From Raphanus sativus (lineage: Eukaryota > Streptophyta > Magnoliopsida > Brassicales > Brassicaceae): a DNA stretch of 64,000 nt. Under the pieces are notes generated by a model. That model saw only the letters and a list, made by a program, of their open reading frames with translations. It had not been told where the DNA came from and did not search any database. The stretch spans positions 26,559,407 through 26,623,406 of the forward strand of contig NC_079515.1 in the NCBI RefSeq assembly GCF_000801105.2, given 5' to 3'. Shown here in pieces: positions 1-14,221 of this stretch. A program made the translations under genes and the position numbers. Every line of letters begins with the position of its first letter. Position 1 is the stretch's first letter.

Positions 1-2349
1 TTGCTATTGGCACCTGCCTGCAAAAGGTTCACCAAAATCAGCTTAGGTCAAAGGAATGATGCATAAGCTGATAAGTCTATATAGAAATCAGATACCTTGT
101 GGTGGGGATTGGCTCTGGCATGCCAGTCACAGTTGCATCAGAAAGGCGGTCTGGAGTGTTATCTTCCAATAGTCTAGCATGGAGGTTTGGGTTTGTTTCT
201 CCAGCTGGAGGGGTTAGATCACGGGCAGTACCGCTAAGAGTTCTACCTCTTCCCGGAAATCTACTATCCTCAGAAGACTGCAATTGAAGTAGTATGGTTA
301 AATCATATATGTGACCGCATTCACCACATCAAAAGGAAGTGGCAGGTAAAGTTAGCATGAACGTACTTGATTAGATGCTTCCCTCTGTGGCAGCCATGAA
401 GACAAGGATCTCCACGCATTTCCTGTAGAGAAACCACTGTTCAAAGAACACTGTCATTACAATGTTATCTAGGCAAGCAGTGTCTTTTTTTTCGTATGGA
501 GTTAGAGGTTGGTTCGCACCTGGATGTCGTGTTTTGTACAGAATAAGTGGGCATGTAACTGGAAGGATTTCCACCAGTGCACATAATGAATTTGGGTCGC
601 CTTACACAGCTAGCCTGGAAAAGACAGAGAATCTGAATGAGTGACGAGAGACATGTTTATTGCAGGTTCGAGAATACTGATGTTCAAAAATACTTACCAT
701 CCATGAGGCTGACTCAATGTTGGAGAAAAATGAAGAGCCGGGCATCAAGAAATTGAAAAGGCCATAAGAATCTGAAATCCGAAGTGGCTAACAAATTAGC
801 TACCAGAGAAACTCCAGGTTTAGAAACCCAAGGCAATGAAAAGGGTAAAACATCGTACATGCAAATCCAGACAAGATGCCACATAGGTGACCAAGCAGCG
901 AAACATTTGTCATGAGAAGCTGGAATGCAATCAATAAGATCCATGGATATCTGCAAATGGATAGAAATTTTACATCATATGTGCAACAAGGAAAGTAAGT
1001 GGACAATTAGCAACCCGACAAGGAAGACAATAAACTTACAGTTTAGCGGGCACGTTGAAGAGACCAAACACACTGCAACAGAGAAAGACAGATATTTGAG
1101 ATGCCTCGTGAATACAAAGGATGTGCCAAAAGTTTATTTAAATAGGCATACAAAAGTCTTACCTTCTAGAGGTGACTCCACTGAGACTTGTCTCTATGAC
1201 AATCATTGAGAACAAGATTCCAGAGAATCCAATCGCGCACTCATTCATGAGATGGTCATACTGATAGAAAGGGTTATATCCCGCCAACGATGCTATAAGA
1301 AGATGCAATACGGCATTGGTCGTTGCCAGCAAAATAGTCAGGTAAAACAAGCGGACAGATCCCATGATTCTCTCCAGCTCGGAGCCCATAGGAACCAAAG
1401 CCATCATGTTGAACATAACATGAAGCATCGATCCATGGAATAAAATGGCCGTGTAAAACCTATAAACTGCAAAACAGATAACGGTATAAAAGGATGAAAC
1501 AAGAGAAAAACAACCACTATCAACGGAAAAATGTAATGTAATCTTTAGTGACAACAGGAATACAAAGAACCTTGAAAATATTGTGTTTAAGAAGATAAGC
1601 CTTAATACTATGAGTAATGAGAACATACCTTGAAACCGCGATAGAATTGCAGAGGGTAAGAAGCAGACTTCGTAGAAAGTGTCGTATCCAGTTAAGAGGC
1701 AAATCAGGTAAATGAGCCCGCAAACCACAACCACCGAAGAGGTGAGGAAAGGTATAGCATTCCACCATTGTGAAACTCTTGTTTGAATCCCAGCCTAGAA
1801 GAAAATAAGAACCCACAACAAATCACATATAATGCAACACCTTTACTAGTTAATAACTAAACATTTGTCCCCATTTCTCCTTAACTAAAAATAGAAACCC
1901 TGATTTTCTGATTCCAGAAAGACCCCTACTAGCTTATTATAACAAAACCTTGTTCTAAACCTCAACTTGGCTAAACATAGAAACTTGATTATAAGTTTCC
2001 GCAACTTAAATATGTTAATTAATCTCAGATATCTTTAAATATTCAAGACTGATCCTGAGCCACAGTGGTTTATAGTAAAGCGATGGTGCTTTCATAGTCA
2101 CACAGGTTGAAGAGCTACTGAAACACCCACAAACTTGGCGGGATCAATTTACAAACTTAGTTAATTCTACAGTTAGAACAGCCATGCGTGTGGATTTCAG
2201 CTATCAGCCATAGCTCGTTCATTAGCAGAGTTTCCTCGGGAATCAATCAAACCAAAACCTAGGCGATTTCTACTGAAGATCAATGAAAATTAGTTGAGTG
2301 AAAGGGGGAATACGGTAGATCCTACCTCGGTAACAATGTTCGGCCTCAT
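1..2349 (-). CDS. RBL15: Rhomboid-like protein 15 (partial, 3' end outside window)
   Basis: Intramembrane serine protease-like protein of the rhomboid family. Exons on the minus strand: 2349-2326, 1794-1629, 1466-1163, 1072-1040, 950-859, 771-698, 614-520, 436-367, 277-96 and 17 to beyond position 1; all are GT-AG and the phases join. The protein starts MRPNIVTEAG. The rhomboid core shows HGSMLHVMFNMM (about residues 74-85, the H...H...N cluster), the serine motif GFSG (Ser about 145) and the partner histidine in LLGHLCG (His about 197), so a catalytic dyad is present. A hydrophilic Ser-rich tail follows. In Arabidopsis RBL15 a UBA domain ends the protein; that part lies outside this window. 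Membrane location is inferred from the hydrophobic segments. Substrates are unknown. Identity is confident because the sequence follows the Arabidopsis protein nearly residue for residue. Confidence 0.93.
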
Positions 2350-2589
2350 CTTCCAAGTCGCTACGAATTAGTCCCCTTCTCTGCTCGCTGATTGAGTGTA
2401 TTTGAAATTTCGACGACGACCATGGAAGGAAGGAAAGTAATCCCCCTTTAGACTCTTCTCGAGATCTTAACTTCTTCGCTCGGTTTATAATTTTGGTTTT
2501 CGCTAAATTAGCGTACCGGATCGAACCGAATCTTTATTTTATTTTTATTTTCACAACTGAAAATGAGAGAGAGAAAGAAAAATTGGAGA

Positions 2590-3509
2590 CTTGGGCTTCG
2601 AATGGTAAAAGCGGTTCAAGCAGTGCAGATCAAGCGGATTAAGCGGATCAAGCAGGAGAAGTGCAGATCAAGCAGATCAAGCTGGAGAAGTGCAGATCAA
2701 GCAGGAGAAGTACAGAACATGCCGGAGAAATGCGGAACAATCAGAACAAACAGTTATTATAGTTTTAAATGAAAAAAATCCAAATAAAGTAGATTAAATG
2801 TTTAAAAGATTATAATAAAATATATCAAAGTATATAATATATAAATATAATATATAAATAACAAAAATTATTGCACTAATGATAAAAATTTAATGATATA
2901 TATCTTCCATTATTGTTCATATTTCAATTATATTACTATATATTTTCATAATACATATCATAATTAAGTATATAAATGAAATATACATCTCTCTTCATAA
3001 GTATACATATTTAAATTATATTACCATATATTTGCGTGATACAAAATATACATCTCTTACATTAGTATACATATTTAAATTATATTATTATAGATATACA
3101 TAATATATTGAAATATGTATTATATTAAAATGATTATTTTAAAAAGTAAAAACTATATGACAAAAAATAACAAGTAGAGAATGATAATTTTGTATTATTA
3201 AAGTTGTAAATAAAATAAAGTAAAAATATTATATTCATAAGATTAGATAAATATATTTTAAAGTTATATGTTGTAACAAAGTTATTTATTGACAAAAAAA
3301 AAAGCAGATCAACATCACCAAATGTTAGCGGATGAGATCTGCATGCAGATCTCCTGCTTTTTCCACAAAAAGACAACAAATATTGAATTGCATGCAGATC
3401 TCCCGCTTGAACTGCTTTTACAAAAAGAAAATAGTGAATGGTGAATGCAGTGCGGGAGAACTGCATGTGGCGGGAGAACCGCACTTGTCCCGCTGTTCCA
3501 TTCGGACAC
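2590..3509. mobile_element. hAT-like non-autonomous element (MITE)
   Basis: The two ends form imperfect inverted repeats: the left end reads GGGCTTCGAATGG and the complement of the right end GTGTCCGAATGG. Both continue into similar AGCGG/CAAG-rich arms. A 7-base direct repeat TTGGAGA flanks the element (2583-2589 and 3510-3516), close to the 8 bp expected for hAT insertions. The arms carry clustered GCAGATCAAGC-type units (about 2605-2720 and 3300-3470); the middle is AT-rich and noncoding. No transposase is seen. Superfamily assignment is tentative. Confidence 0.5.
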
Positions 3510-3547
3510 TTGGAGATAAAGAGTAAACATGAAAACTAGACCATTTA

Positions 3548-4154
3548 GGGGCTGATTGGTTTTCCTGCTATCACCCGCAAACGCAGCTTTTGCGGTTCAT
3601 AGCGGTTGTTGGCGTTTCGAAACAATCACAGAAAACACTACAAATCGTTTCAAACCGCTTCGAACCTCTTAAAATCAAAAGCTGGTTCCAGCTAGCGTTT
3701 GCGGTTACGGGAGGATAAATTTTTTTCTTTAAAAACAGAATAAATAAAAATAATACTAAAATATCTAATAAAAGTTTTCAATTGAAATAATAGAAATTGT
3801 AAAATATATTTATATTATATTTCAATTTATATTATAAAAATTCAAAACTAAAATATTTTCTATAAATTTTTAAAATTGAATAATATGATTTTATAAATAT
3901 AAATTTTATATTTACCATATTATTATGATTTTTAATATTTTTATAATCACATAAAATATAAATATTGTTAAATTATTATTTAACAAATGTTGTGTTTGGT
4001 AGTTTACCAGTCATAAGAGTCCCGCAAACGGAACAATTTTTAACAGCTGTACCAGTCGTACAAATCTCTAGAAAACGCTTAAAACAGCAACCATCCACAC
4101 CCGCAAACTCTCGTAACCGCAACCGCAACTGCTGCGGTTACACCAGTCACGCTC
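3548..4154 (-). mobile_element. PIF/Harbinger-type MITE, copy 1
   Basis: About 607 bp, with GC-rich arms made of TTGCGG-like units and an AT-rich centre. It starts GGGGCTGATTGGT after TTA and ends ACCAGTCACGCTC. The same sequence lies in opposite orientation at 40103-40719, similar along its whole length including the block AAAGCTGGTTCCAGCTAGCG (shown without its first bases in some copies). The intact copy has TAA target duplications and GGGCCTGACTGGT-like ends, typical of Tourist/Harbinger MITEs. In this copy the right end and target site have decayed (ATA instead of TTA). Confidence 0.8.
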
Positions 4155-4623
4155 ATACTAAAGATCTTTTTTGTGAATCACTTCACTTCGTTACAAAGCA
4201 TTATAACCTTTTTGTAATGCAGTAAAATATCAATAACCCCAAAAAAAAAAAAAACTTCGGTATCTCAACAACAAGGCAGGCTTTCACCTAAACGGCGGCT
4301 GCAACAAGATACAGAACAAAGAAAGATAAAAACTGAAAACTTCAAGACCAGTTGACTTGATGGAAGACATGAGCCTTCTCCGCCACCACAAACCACTGTG
4401 ACACCAGAAAACCTGACATGGTCCAAGCCGCTCATCATCATCAGAACTTAACATACGAAGAACAAATACAGAAATGGAAGATTAAGGTCTCTAATCGCTA
4501 TGCTTTTGGTGATCAGATGGATATAGCAACAAACTTAACTCCTTACTAAAGAATAGTCTTACAACTTACAAGCAAGTCAACGTAGATGGTAGATGAAAAG
4601 ATGGACAATCCACAAGTCGCAAA
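4155..4623. other. Spacer and 3' flank of the methyltransferase gene
   Basis: Noncoding on both strands as far as I can see. It probably contains the 3' untranslated region of the minus-strand methyltransferase gene ending at 4624. A run of about 14 A residues sits near 4240. No repeat structure was recognised. Confidence 0.5.
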
Positions 4624-5617
4624 CTAGCTGTCTTCTTCTTCTTCCAAGCCCCCTAGTCTGGTACCTGGATCATAACTTATAAACAGTCTAAACTCGTTTC
4701 CTAGTTTGCTAGAATGATGAGGCTTAAACACGCAAGGACGAACACCCAATAGCTCAGCCGCCCTATCTCTCTGCACATCTCCTGCACAAAGAGGATATAA
4801 TAATAATTATCAATATCTCTCCAGAAGTGGGCTAGAGAAAGCACAAGTCATTGAATGTTGTAATGTACCTGTGAGAAGAAGTAACAAAGAATCCACTGGA
4901 CTCGCCAGAAACGAAACCGTTTGAGTAACTCTTTCTAGACATTCCTTACTCTGTCAAGCATAAGCAAAATCAAGATCACTAATCTGCTTATTAGAAAAGT
5001 TTAAGAACTCGAAGAGACTTTTTTACCAAGTAGGGAGGATCTGCAACGATTATATGGAAGCAATGTTTAAGCTGAGGTGGCAAATCTTCAGGTTCGTTGT
5101 AATCATAAAAGGTGAACTCACTTCCATATCTCTCAAACCTCATATCGTACTCCAGCAACTGCACCTGTAGACTCGGATCCTTCTTCTGACTCATTCACAA
5201 AACAACAAAAGAATCGGTTTCAAATACAAATTCAGAGTCTTTCTTTATTAGAACCTGATGTATTTGCATTACCTTGAGATACACGTAAAGAGTAGGGCAA
5301 GCGATGCAAGCGACTCTGCAGCCCGAGAATCTGTTGGAGAGAGTGACCACTTCCTCGGCTACAGTCTCTGCGGTTTCAGGTTCGTACCAGAACTGGCTTA
5401 GTCTCCAGTCTTCAGTGACCAGCTCCACTTTATCTCCTCCGTCAACCGTGGAAGGTGGCGGCGTGACTGTGACGGTCTTGTTCTGGTCGGCTAGAAACTC
5501 CTGGAGCGCCGCCAATGCTTGAGAGCTCAATACTAACGGATCGTCGTCTTCTACAACTGTGTCTCGTTGAGACGAAACCTCGCCGTTGAGTTTCCGGAGC
5601 TCATCTTCTCCTTCCAT
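4624..5617 (-). CDS. eEF1A lysine methyltransferase-like protein (N6-adenine-MTase fold)
   Basis: Four exons, 5617-5273, 5185-5027, 4950-4869 and 4781-4624, give 247 residues, the size I recall for Arabidopsis AT3G58470. The protein starts MEGEDELRKLNGEV, with an acidic N-terminal stretch and LSSQALAALQEFL, then the core QFWYEPETAE (about 70-80) shared with EFM5/EEF1AKMT1. The catalytic-loop motif DPPY is at 164-167 at the end of exon 2, in IIVADPPYL. Family members were first annotated as N6-adenine DNA methyltransferases; the yeast and human proteins methylate a lysine of elongation factor 1A. The activity here is inferred by homology. The last exon ends in an acidic tail before the stop. 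All introns are phase-consistent and no damage is visible. Confidence 0.9.
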
Positions 5618-7403
5618 TTGAGATTCGGCGTTCGCGATAAAGTCGGAAAGGAGAGGACTTTAACGGACACGGCTCAGTGAGTGTTTTAGGGACTAGGGTT
5701 CTTGTTCTGTTCTATACAGAAATTACATCAAAGTCCCCCAATGTTTTAACTATTTCTATAACGACATGCACAATATTCTAGTAGTGTTTATTAGTATAAA
5801 ACTTAAATTTTAAAAACATTAATTAATTACTTTTTTTTTGCTAAAATTTGAAGAATTGTAGAAAATTTACACGAGTGTATTCAAGTGAGAATTTTAGGTG
5901 ATTTATATTAAAACAACAAATTTACTATTATTCAAAATTAATTTTAAAATCTACTATTATTGAACTTGACATTTTCTAAAATATTCTGAAATACACTGTT
6001 ATTGAAAATATTTTAAGTTGTAGAGTTTTAAAATTTTCATGTAATTTAGAGTATTTGGATGGTATTTGTTAGTTTAAAAAAATAAAATTCAAATCTCATG
6101 GTTTTATGTGATATTCTAGAATAGTAATTTCACATAAATATATGCAACTTACTGAAATCATATAAAACCCAATAAAAATCAAATCACATTAAATGTTAAA
6201 TTGGATACATCCCCTTAGTGATTCATATAAAAAACATGAATTTACTTTGAAAACACACAAAATCAATGTCATATTTTATTATAAAATCTAAAAATTTATG
6301 TAAATTTAATTTTAGTGATTTAAAACAAATTTCATGTAAAAGTGGATTGAAACTCGTACATATGTTTCTTCACATATGAACCAAGATGCTGATTCTTCTA
6401 CAATTTTTCTGAGTAATTTTAGTTAATTTGTGTGGTTTTATCTTTACAAAAATAGTTAAAGTTAGGGATTTTTGTTATAAAATGTTTTTAGAGGACCAAA
6501 CTGGAAAGCTAAAGAGTTACGTATACTTCCAAAATATTTCTGATAAACGCCGTCAATTTAACAGGTCGAATAACAAAACTGCGTCGTTTGTGGTAGACCG
6601 GCAAGATTCAAATTAAGAAAAAACAGAGGATCCAACCAAAAGAAAATTACAATGCGATCGAAAATTCAGTATACATTTAAGTTAACTATTTTCTACACAT
6701 AAAATAATTGAATAAGGACAATACAAAGGTTGTATCTAAAGAATTTAATCAATAACATAAAATCAAATATTCTTACTTTTACATTAAAATATGCATCAAA
6801 TATACAAATCTAAAAAGCAAACTTAACTCTATAATTACTTAAATTTTATAGTAAATTACAGAATTTTTCACTGTATAGTTTGTTCTTCAGCTAATCTTTG
6901 TGGTTATGATTTAAATTTTAGCTTAATTACGTGTTGATATAAATAATGGTTTTTAGGACATTGATCTTCATTATTCATATCAGAGTGCTCCATTGTTGGC
7001 CTATATTAATATTTCATTTAATGTATAATATTCTAGCTAACTGTTTACAATTATAATCTATCAGATCGATTTTGAACTGTGGATTCAGCTTATTGATTTT
7101 ACAAATAATATATTTGTAAATCACAACAATATTATCTATATAACATTTTTATAACAAAAAGATCTTAAAATTTCTAAGAATATTCTACTTCTTAAATTAA
7201 ACTAACCACAAAAATACTAAATCTTAAAATCTTAAAGATCACTTATATCTCATTTTTAGTACAGTTTGCAAAAAACTATAAATACTTGCAAAATATATGA
7301 TTAAAATTTAAAATGTATACCAATCATGATGTAAAATAAATATATATGTTTATAAAACTGAAAATAACACTCACACAATTGCGGATCGAGATCTAGTTTA
7401 TTT
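5618..7403. other. AT-rich intergenic spacer
   Basis: About 1.8 kb of AT-rich sequence without a supported open reading frame or clear element ends. The first 100 bases upstream of 5617 should hold the promoter and leader of the methyltransferase gene. The rest looks like decayed transposon or simple AT-rich sequence, but I could not assign it. Confidence 0.5.
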
Positions 7404-7890
7404 TTAAGTTTTTGATTCCAGCTCCAAGACTTTATCATAGTAGCTATCTTTCAAATCACCAGCATCATTTCTGGGATATATATCTCTCAAAGGTGGCAAT
7501 ATTGCAGGCACACATGTCTGCAACAACACATTTCTAAAGAACTTGAATTAAAAAAAAGACTATATTTTCATAAGTATCTAGATAAAAAACTTTTGGAACC
7601 AAAGCTATGTTTGACTTACGTTTAGATTTTTCCATGAGAAGAACAATTTATCTTACCTGCAGATGGAATATGACTAACAAAAAGAGAGAGTAAGAGCTGA
7701 AAGTTCCATCCTTCGAGCTGTTTATATGATGAGATTTAGCCCAATTCTTCACCTATAAAATATAGAACACACGGAGATAAATAGATATGTATTGAATCAA
7801 TAAAACCTTTTGAAACAAACACTTGAAACAAACACACACAGAGTTAGAGAGGCGTCGTGAATAATCGACTCAATTCGTTAGATACAGAGT

Positions 7891-7948
<58 letters not shown>

Positions 7949-8076
7949 ACACACACCTTTGGATCATCTTCATCCCCGTCATCCATCATAAACTTCTTGG
8001 CAAATACATCCACGGCTTCTTTGTCCTTTATCCTCAACTGCTCCAGTCTCGCAATTCTGATTTCGAGAGATTTCAT
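7404..8076 (-). CDS. Mini-gene with part of a HESO1-like nucleotidyltransferase
   Basis: Three minus-strand exons, 8076-7957, 7752-7657 and 7517-7404, all phase 0 with GT-AG borders, encode about 109 residues. Exon 1 starts MKSLEIRIARLEQLRIKDK and has an acidic end (MMDDGDEDDPK); I do not recognise it. Exons 2 and 3 read VKNWAKSHHINSSKDGTFSS, then YSLFLLVIFHLQ and TCVPAILPPLRDIYP. This is the central/PAP-associated segment of the plant HESO1 family, terminal uridylyltransferases that tail 3' ends of small RNAs. The N-terminal catalytic Asp residues and the long C-terminal region are absent, so no transferase activity is expected. It is either a young chimeric gene or a relic whose frame happens to be open. 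A GA microsatellite lies in intron 1. Confidence 0.6.
7892..7946. repeat. (GA)n microsatellite
   Basis: About 55 bases of uninterrupted GA dinucleotides, inside the first intron of the HESO1-like mini-gene. It is likely to vary in length between accessions. Confidence 0.95.
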
Positions 8077-8242
8077 TTTCTTGGAAAATATTAGAGGGGA
8101 GGTGGGAAAAAAGATTTTGTATTTTATAGCTTCCTACTCAAGTAAATATGAAAAATAAATCCAACTCAAGCTCAAGCTTTTATGTATCATAAAAACACCT
8201 TTATTCAAAAAGGTCAAGCAAGGCAGAGAAAAAAAATAAGCA

Positions 8243-8841
8243 GGCTATGGTGGACAAGTGACCAGTGCTTGGGATTAGCCAATTAAGCAGGCTTCCCAAA
8301 ATTTTCATACTCTTTTTTCTTCTCTTCTATATTCCCAAGAGAGCACATGTATAACATATCTAGGTGAGTCTCTGTTTTTGTTTTCAGGCTAGACAAGTAG
8401 TGTTTTCCGATTTTGATCTTGTTCTTGGTTTCTTCTAACAAATTCGTTTGTTGGTTTGAAATCCAATTTGTTCTTGTTGACAATCTTTCTTGGTGAAATA
8501 CAATCTCTCTTTATATCCTTTGAGAAGTTTATGTTTTCATAGATCCAACTCAACTTCACTGCTTAAGATAAAATGTAGTATCATTCACTGATTTGTGTGA
8601 ATTAATAAAGATACAAAGTCTATAACAAATGAATTGAACAACTCTGCTACTCATCTTCTGAATCTTCTTCAAGTTCACTTCCTTCAACAATCTCCTCTTC
8701 TTCAGAACCTTCTTCGTCAGGGCCCTCATCGTCTACTTTATCAAGCAAAAGTTCCTCCTTAGAGACCATGCCTAACCCTCTAGCCCGGTAAATAAACCCT
8801 GTTCTCATCACACGATATAACTTTATCTCTAAGACGAGTGA
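8243..8841. pseudogene. Displaced copy of the RH11 / PORR-gene 3' ends
   Basis: About 600 bases closely match 17428-18044. They include the last codons of RH11 (GGCTATGGTGGACAAGTGAC), its stop and 3' flank, the spacer, and then, in antisense, the stop and about the last 60 codons of the PORR-domain gene. The copy has small indels and a frame-breaking insertion near 8820. It is cut off at both ends and lies about 9 kb from the matching genes, on the far side of PP2A-4, so it is a DNA-level segmental copy and not a retrocopy. It is not expected to make protein. Confidence 0.88.
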
Positions 8842-8878
8842 TTATATGAATATTATCATAAAAATATGCCTCTTATGA

Positions 8879-8950
8879 TTTTTTGGCAGATACATGATGA
8901 AGCCAAAAAGTTCTCATATCAAACTGGTGTAAAAGTTGTTGTTGCTTATA
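8879..8950 (+). pseudogene. Copy of a DEAD-box helicase exon 2 (RH11/RH52 type)
   Basis: The acceptor TTTTGGCAG followed by ATACATGATGAAGCCAAAAA and most of exon 2 (IHDEAKKFSYQTGVKVVVAY) matches the second exon of RH11 (15746-15829) and RH52 (27826-27909) about equally well. It stops before the GGTP codons. It lies just after the copied RH11/PORR segment but is out of order compared with the source gene, so at least two copying or rearrangement events occurred. Confidence 0.85.
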
Positions 8951-9042
8951 ATTAATAGTCATAGCTGGGGCGATTAATTATAGTTGTTAAAAAACACACA
9001 CAATGTCAGAGACAGAAAAAGAAAAAACATGAACATATAAAT

Positions 9043-10318
9043 TTAGTGGTTGCGGGCGACGTATTCAAGAGCCAGTTGGCGCGGACTCTTCCCGGAAAGC
9101 AGCTCCTTCATCGTTGGAGGTAAAAGCTTGACAGTTACTCTCCAGCCTCCCAATCCTCCCACGTTAGTGCCATTGAGTGCCAGAGCCTTTTCTGCTGCAC
9201 CTTCTCCACGGAGAGTAACAACAATACATCTATAATCATAAACAAAACACTTTGTTAGTAAGGAAAAATAGTTAACTTGAACAAATACAAGAAAAGACAC
9301 AATTACTTGTGGGTAATTGCATTGGTTAAAGGATGTCTGGACACTTTAACGTACTCCACCACTCCACAGGATCCAAAGTGTTCCACCAGTGAGCTGTCGA
9401 GATCATAAGGATGAAGAGAGAGGTCATATCCCTCAACGCTAATCTGTTTATAATAATATTTTATTAAAAACAAAAATACTTAAATGTAAATGATTATTTT
9501 ATAAATAAAAATGTTCAACTCCATTCGGGAGTAATGAGTTTTACTCTATATTTGGAGTAATCATGTCTATTACTCCATTTTGGAGTCGGTTTTGGAGTGG
9601 GGTTGAAGATGATTTTACTGTAAAATGGAGTTTGGAGTATGTTTTAGAGTGAAGTTAGAGATGCTCTAAGGATGAAGGAAAAAGTCATATCCCTCAACGC
9701 TAATCTGAACCTTGTTTTTGACAAACGAGTAATGACATTCGATGAAATCCACCAAGTCAACACAGTCAGGCATCTCAGAGACGAGGGTACTAGTAGTTGA
9801 GGTACAATCAGGAGGAGCAATTTCTGTAGACACATGGATGAAGGGTTCCTTGCTGCTTTTCAGAGTCTCATTGACATGGTCCAATGCACAGTAAGCAATG
9901 GTGGGAATTCCAACTTCTTTAGAATTGACGTTAATAAGGAGCAGCAGTGGATTGCGAACATAGCCTCGGAACATAGCATGAAGATCCAAATCGTTCCCTT
10001 GAAGTGTAAAGCAAGTGCTGTACCAACTAACCAACCACATCCTCCATGGCATTAATGCTCTTGAACCTAACTAGCATTGACTCGTGGTGGGTCTGATCAA
10101 AAAACCACCAATGTTCATCCTCCTCGAAGGGCACTGCGTAGCTGTTGGTGACACTAACGATACCACGGGAGCTACTGCCGAGAAGAACACCGACAACACG
10201 CTTTCCCGAGTCCTTAGCGACCGTGGTTGTAATTGTTGACGATATTACGCAAGACGAGTGGATGAACGACAGCCTTCTCCATCTTCTCGACAGACAGATT
10301 TCTCTGGGGAACTTCCAT
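9043..10318 (-). pseudogene. Broken chimera: RPN8-like MPN domain joined to a nucleolin-like RRM
   Basis: On the minus strand from 10318 the sequence begins [18 protein letters not shown] and continues with [26 protein letters not shown] and [12 protein letters not shown]. This is the MPN domain of RPN8, a non-catalytic lid subunit of the 26S proteasome. It follows RPN8 to about HVSTEIAPPD, then departs and runs into an RRM-like domain: ISVEGYDLSLHPYDLDSSL, GVVEYVKVSRHP, then (after an intron near 9306-9240) CIVVTLRGEGAAEKALALNG and GGWRVTVKLLPP, ending at a stop at 9043. Two reading-frame breaks are visible in the MPN part, near 10215 and near 10035, so the RPN8-like part cannot be read through. 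A repeat also interrupts the join region (9443-9668). Whether any transcript remains is unknown. Confidence 0.75.
9443..9668. mobile_element. Small TTTACTCCA-type repeat inserted in the chimera
   Basis: The AT-rich insert contains several forms of TTTACTCTATATTTGGAGTA and TTTTGGAGT. It is flanked by a longer direct repeat of about 35 bases that includes TCATATCCCTCAACGCTAAT (near 9421-9442 and 9687-9706). It ends with GTTAGAGATGCTCTAAGG. Similar sequence is at 58715-59190. The long flanking duplication is unusual for a MITE; the class is uncertain. Confidence 0.5.
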
Positions 10319-11058
10319 CTGGTTTTTTTCAGGACGGTGCTTCAACTCCTCGTTTTCTATTTATATAGTTAATCGCATACTTTGCATATTTTTATTTGAG
10401 TAGTTTTCCTCTTCAATGATATAAACCTTATTTTCCTTTTTAACCTTCTTTTCTTCATGTGATTAATTCGGATTATGATTATTCATCATGACACCTTTTA
10501 TGTGTTAAATTATTTATTTAATAAGGGCATATAATGGGCTTCTTGATAGGCACAGGAGTAATTAGGGTTTTGCTCACTAGTGAGTATTCGGTTACATTAA
10601 CTTGTGACAACAGTTTCTATTGTCTTCCAATGTAAAATCTTAAAGGCCAGTGTTTATCACTGACCACCAGTCTCCAATGTTGTGGCTTTAAAGAACATCC
10701 TAATATTCGGCATGTTTTTATCTTTTCTTTTGTCAGCCGCCATGTTTGTATCAAAACATTGTAAAAGCAGAAACTGAAGGAAAGAATAACATGAAATTAA
10801 GCCAAAATAATATCTCACAGGAAATAGATTCGGATGCAGAAGATACTGAATAATTTCAGCCAAAACACAAATATTCATAAGGTTTTTTTTTATATAGTTC
10901 ATTGACCTCATTGCCTATATTACACTATTCCAAGGGAGAAGGCTAAAGCGATTTTAAGGAGATGCAACCTCGAACACAATGCATTGCCAAAATGGAATAA
11001 GCAGAGACCTTCAAAAACCAGCAACCGGATTTTGCATCTGAGAGGAGGTGACCTTTGT
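10319..11058. other. Intergenic spacer between the chimera and PP2A-4
   Basis: No gene is supported. The left part would be the promoter of the RPN8-like relic; the right part contains the 3' untranslated region of PP2A-4 (below 11059). AT-rich, no recognised repeat ends. Confidence 0.5.

Positions 11059-14221
<3,163 letters not shown>

Noticed and set aside
3134..3484. 116-residue minus-strand frame
   Set aside because: AT-rich hydrophobic chance frame within a MITE.
7860..7960. CRISPR-like or coding reading of the GA repeat
   Set aside because: Simple dinucleotide repeat inside an intron.
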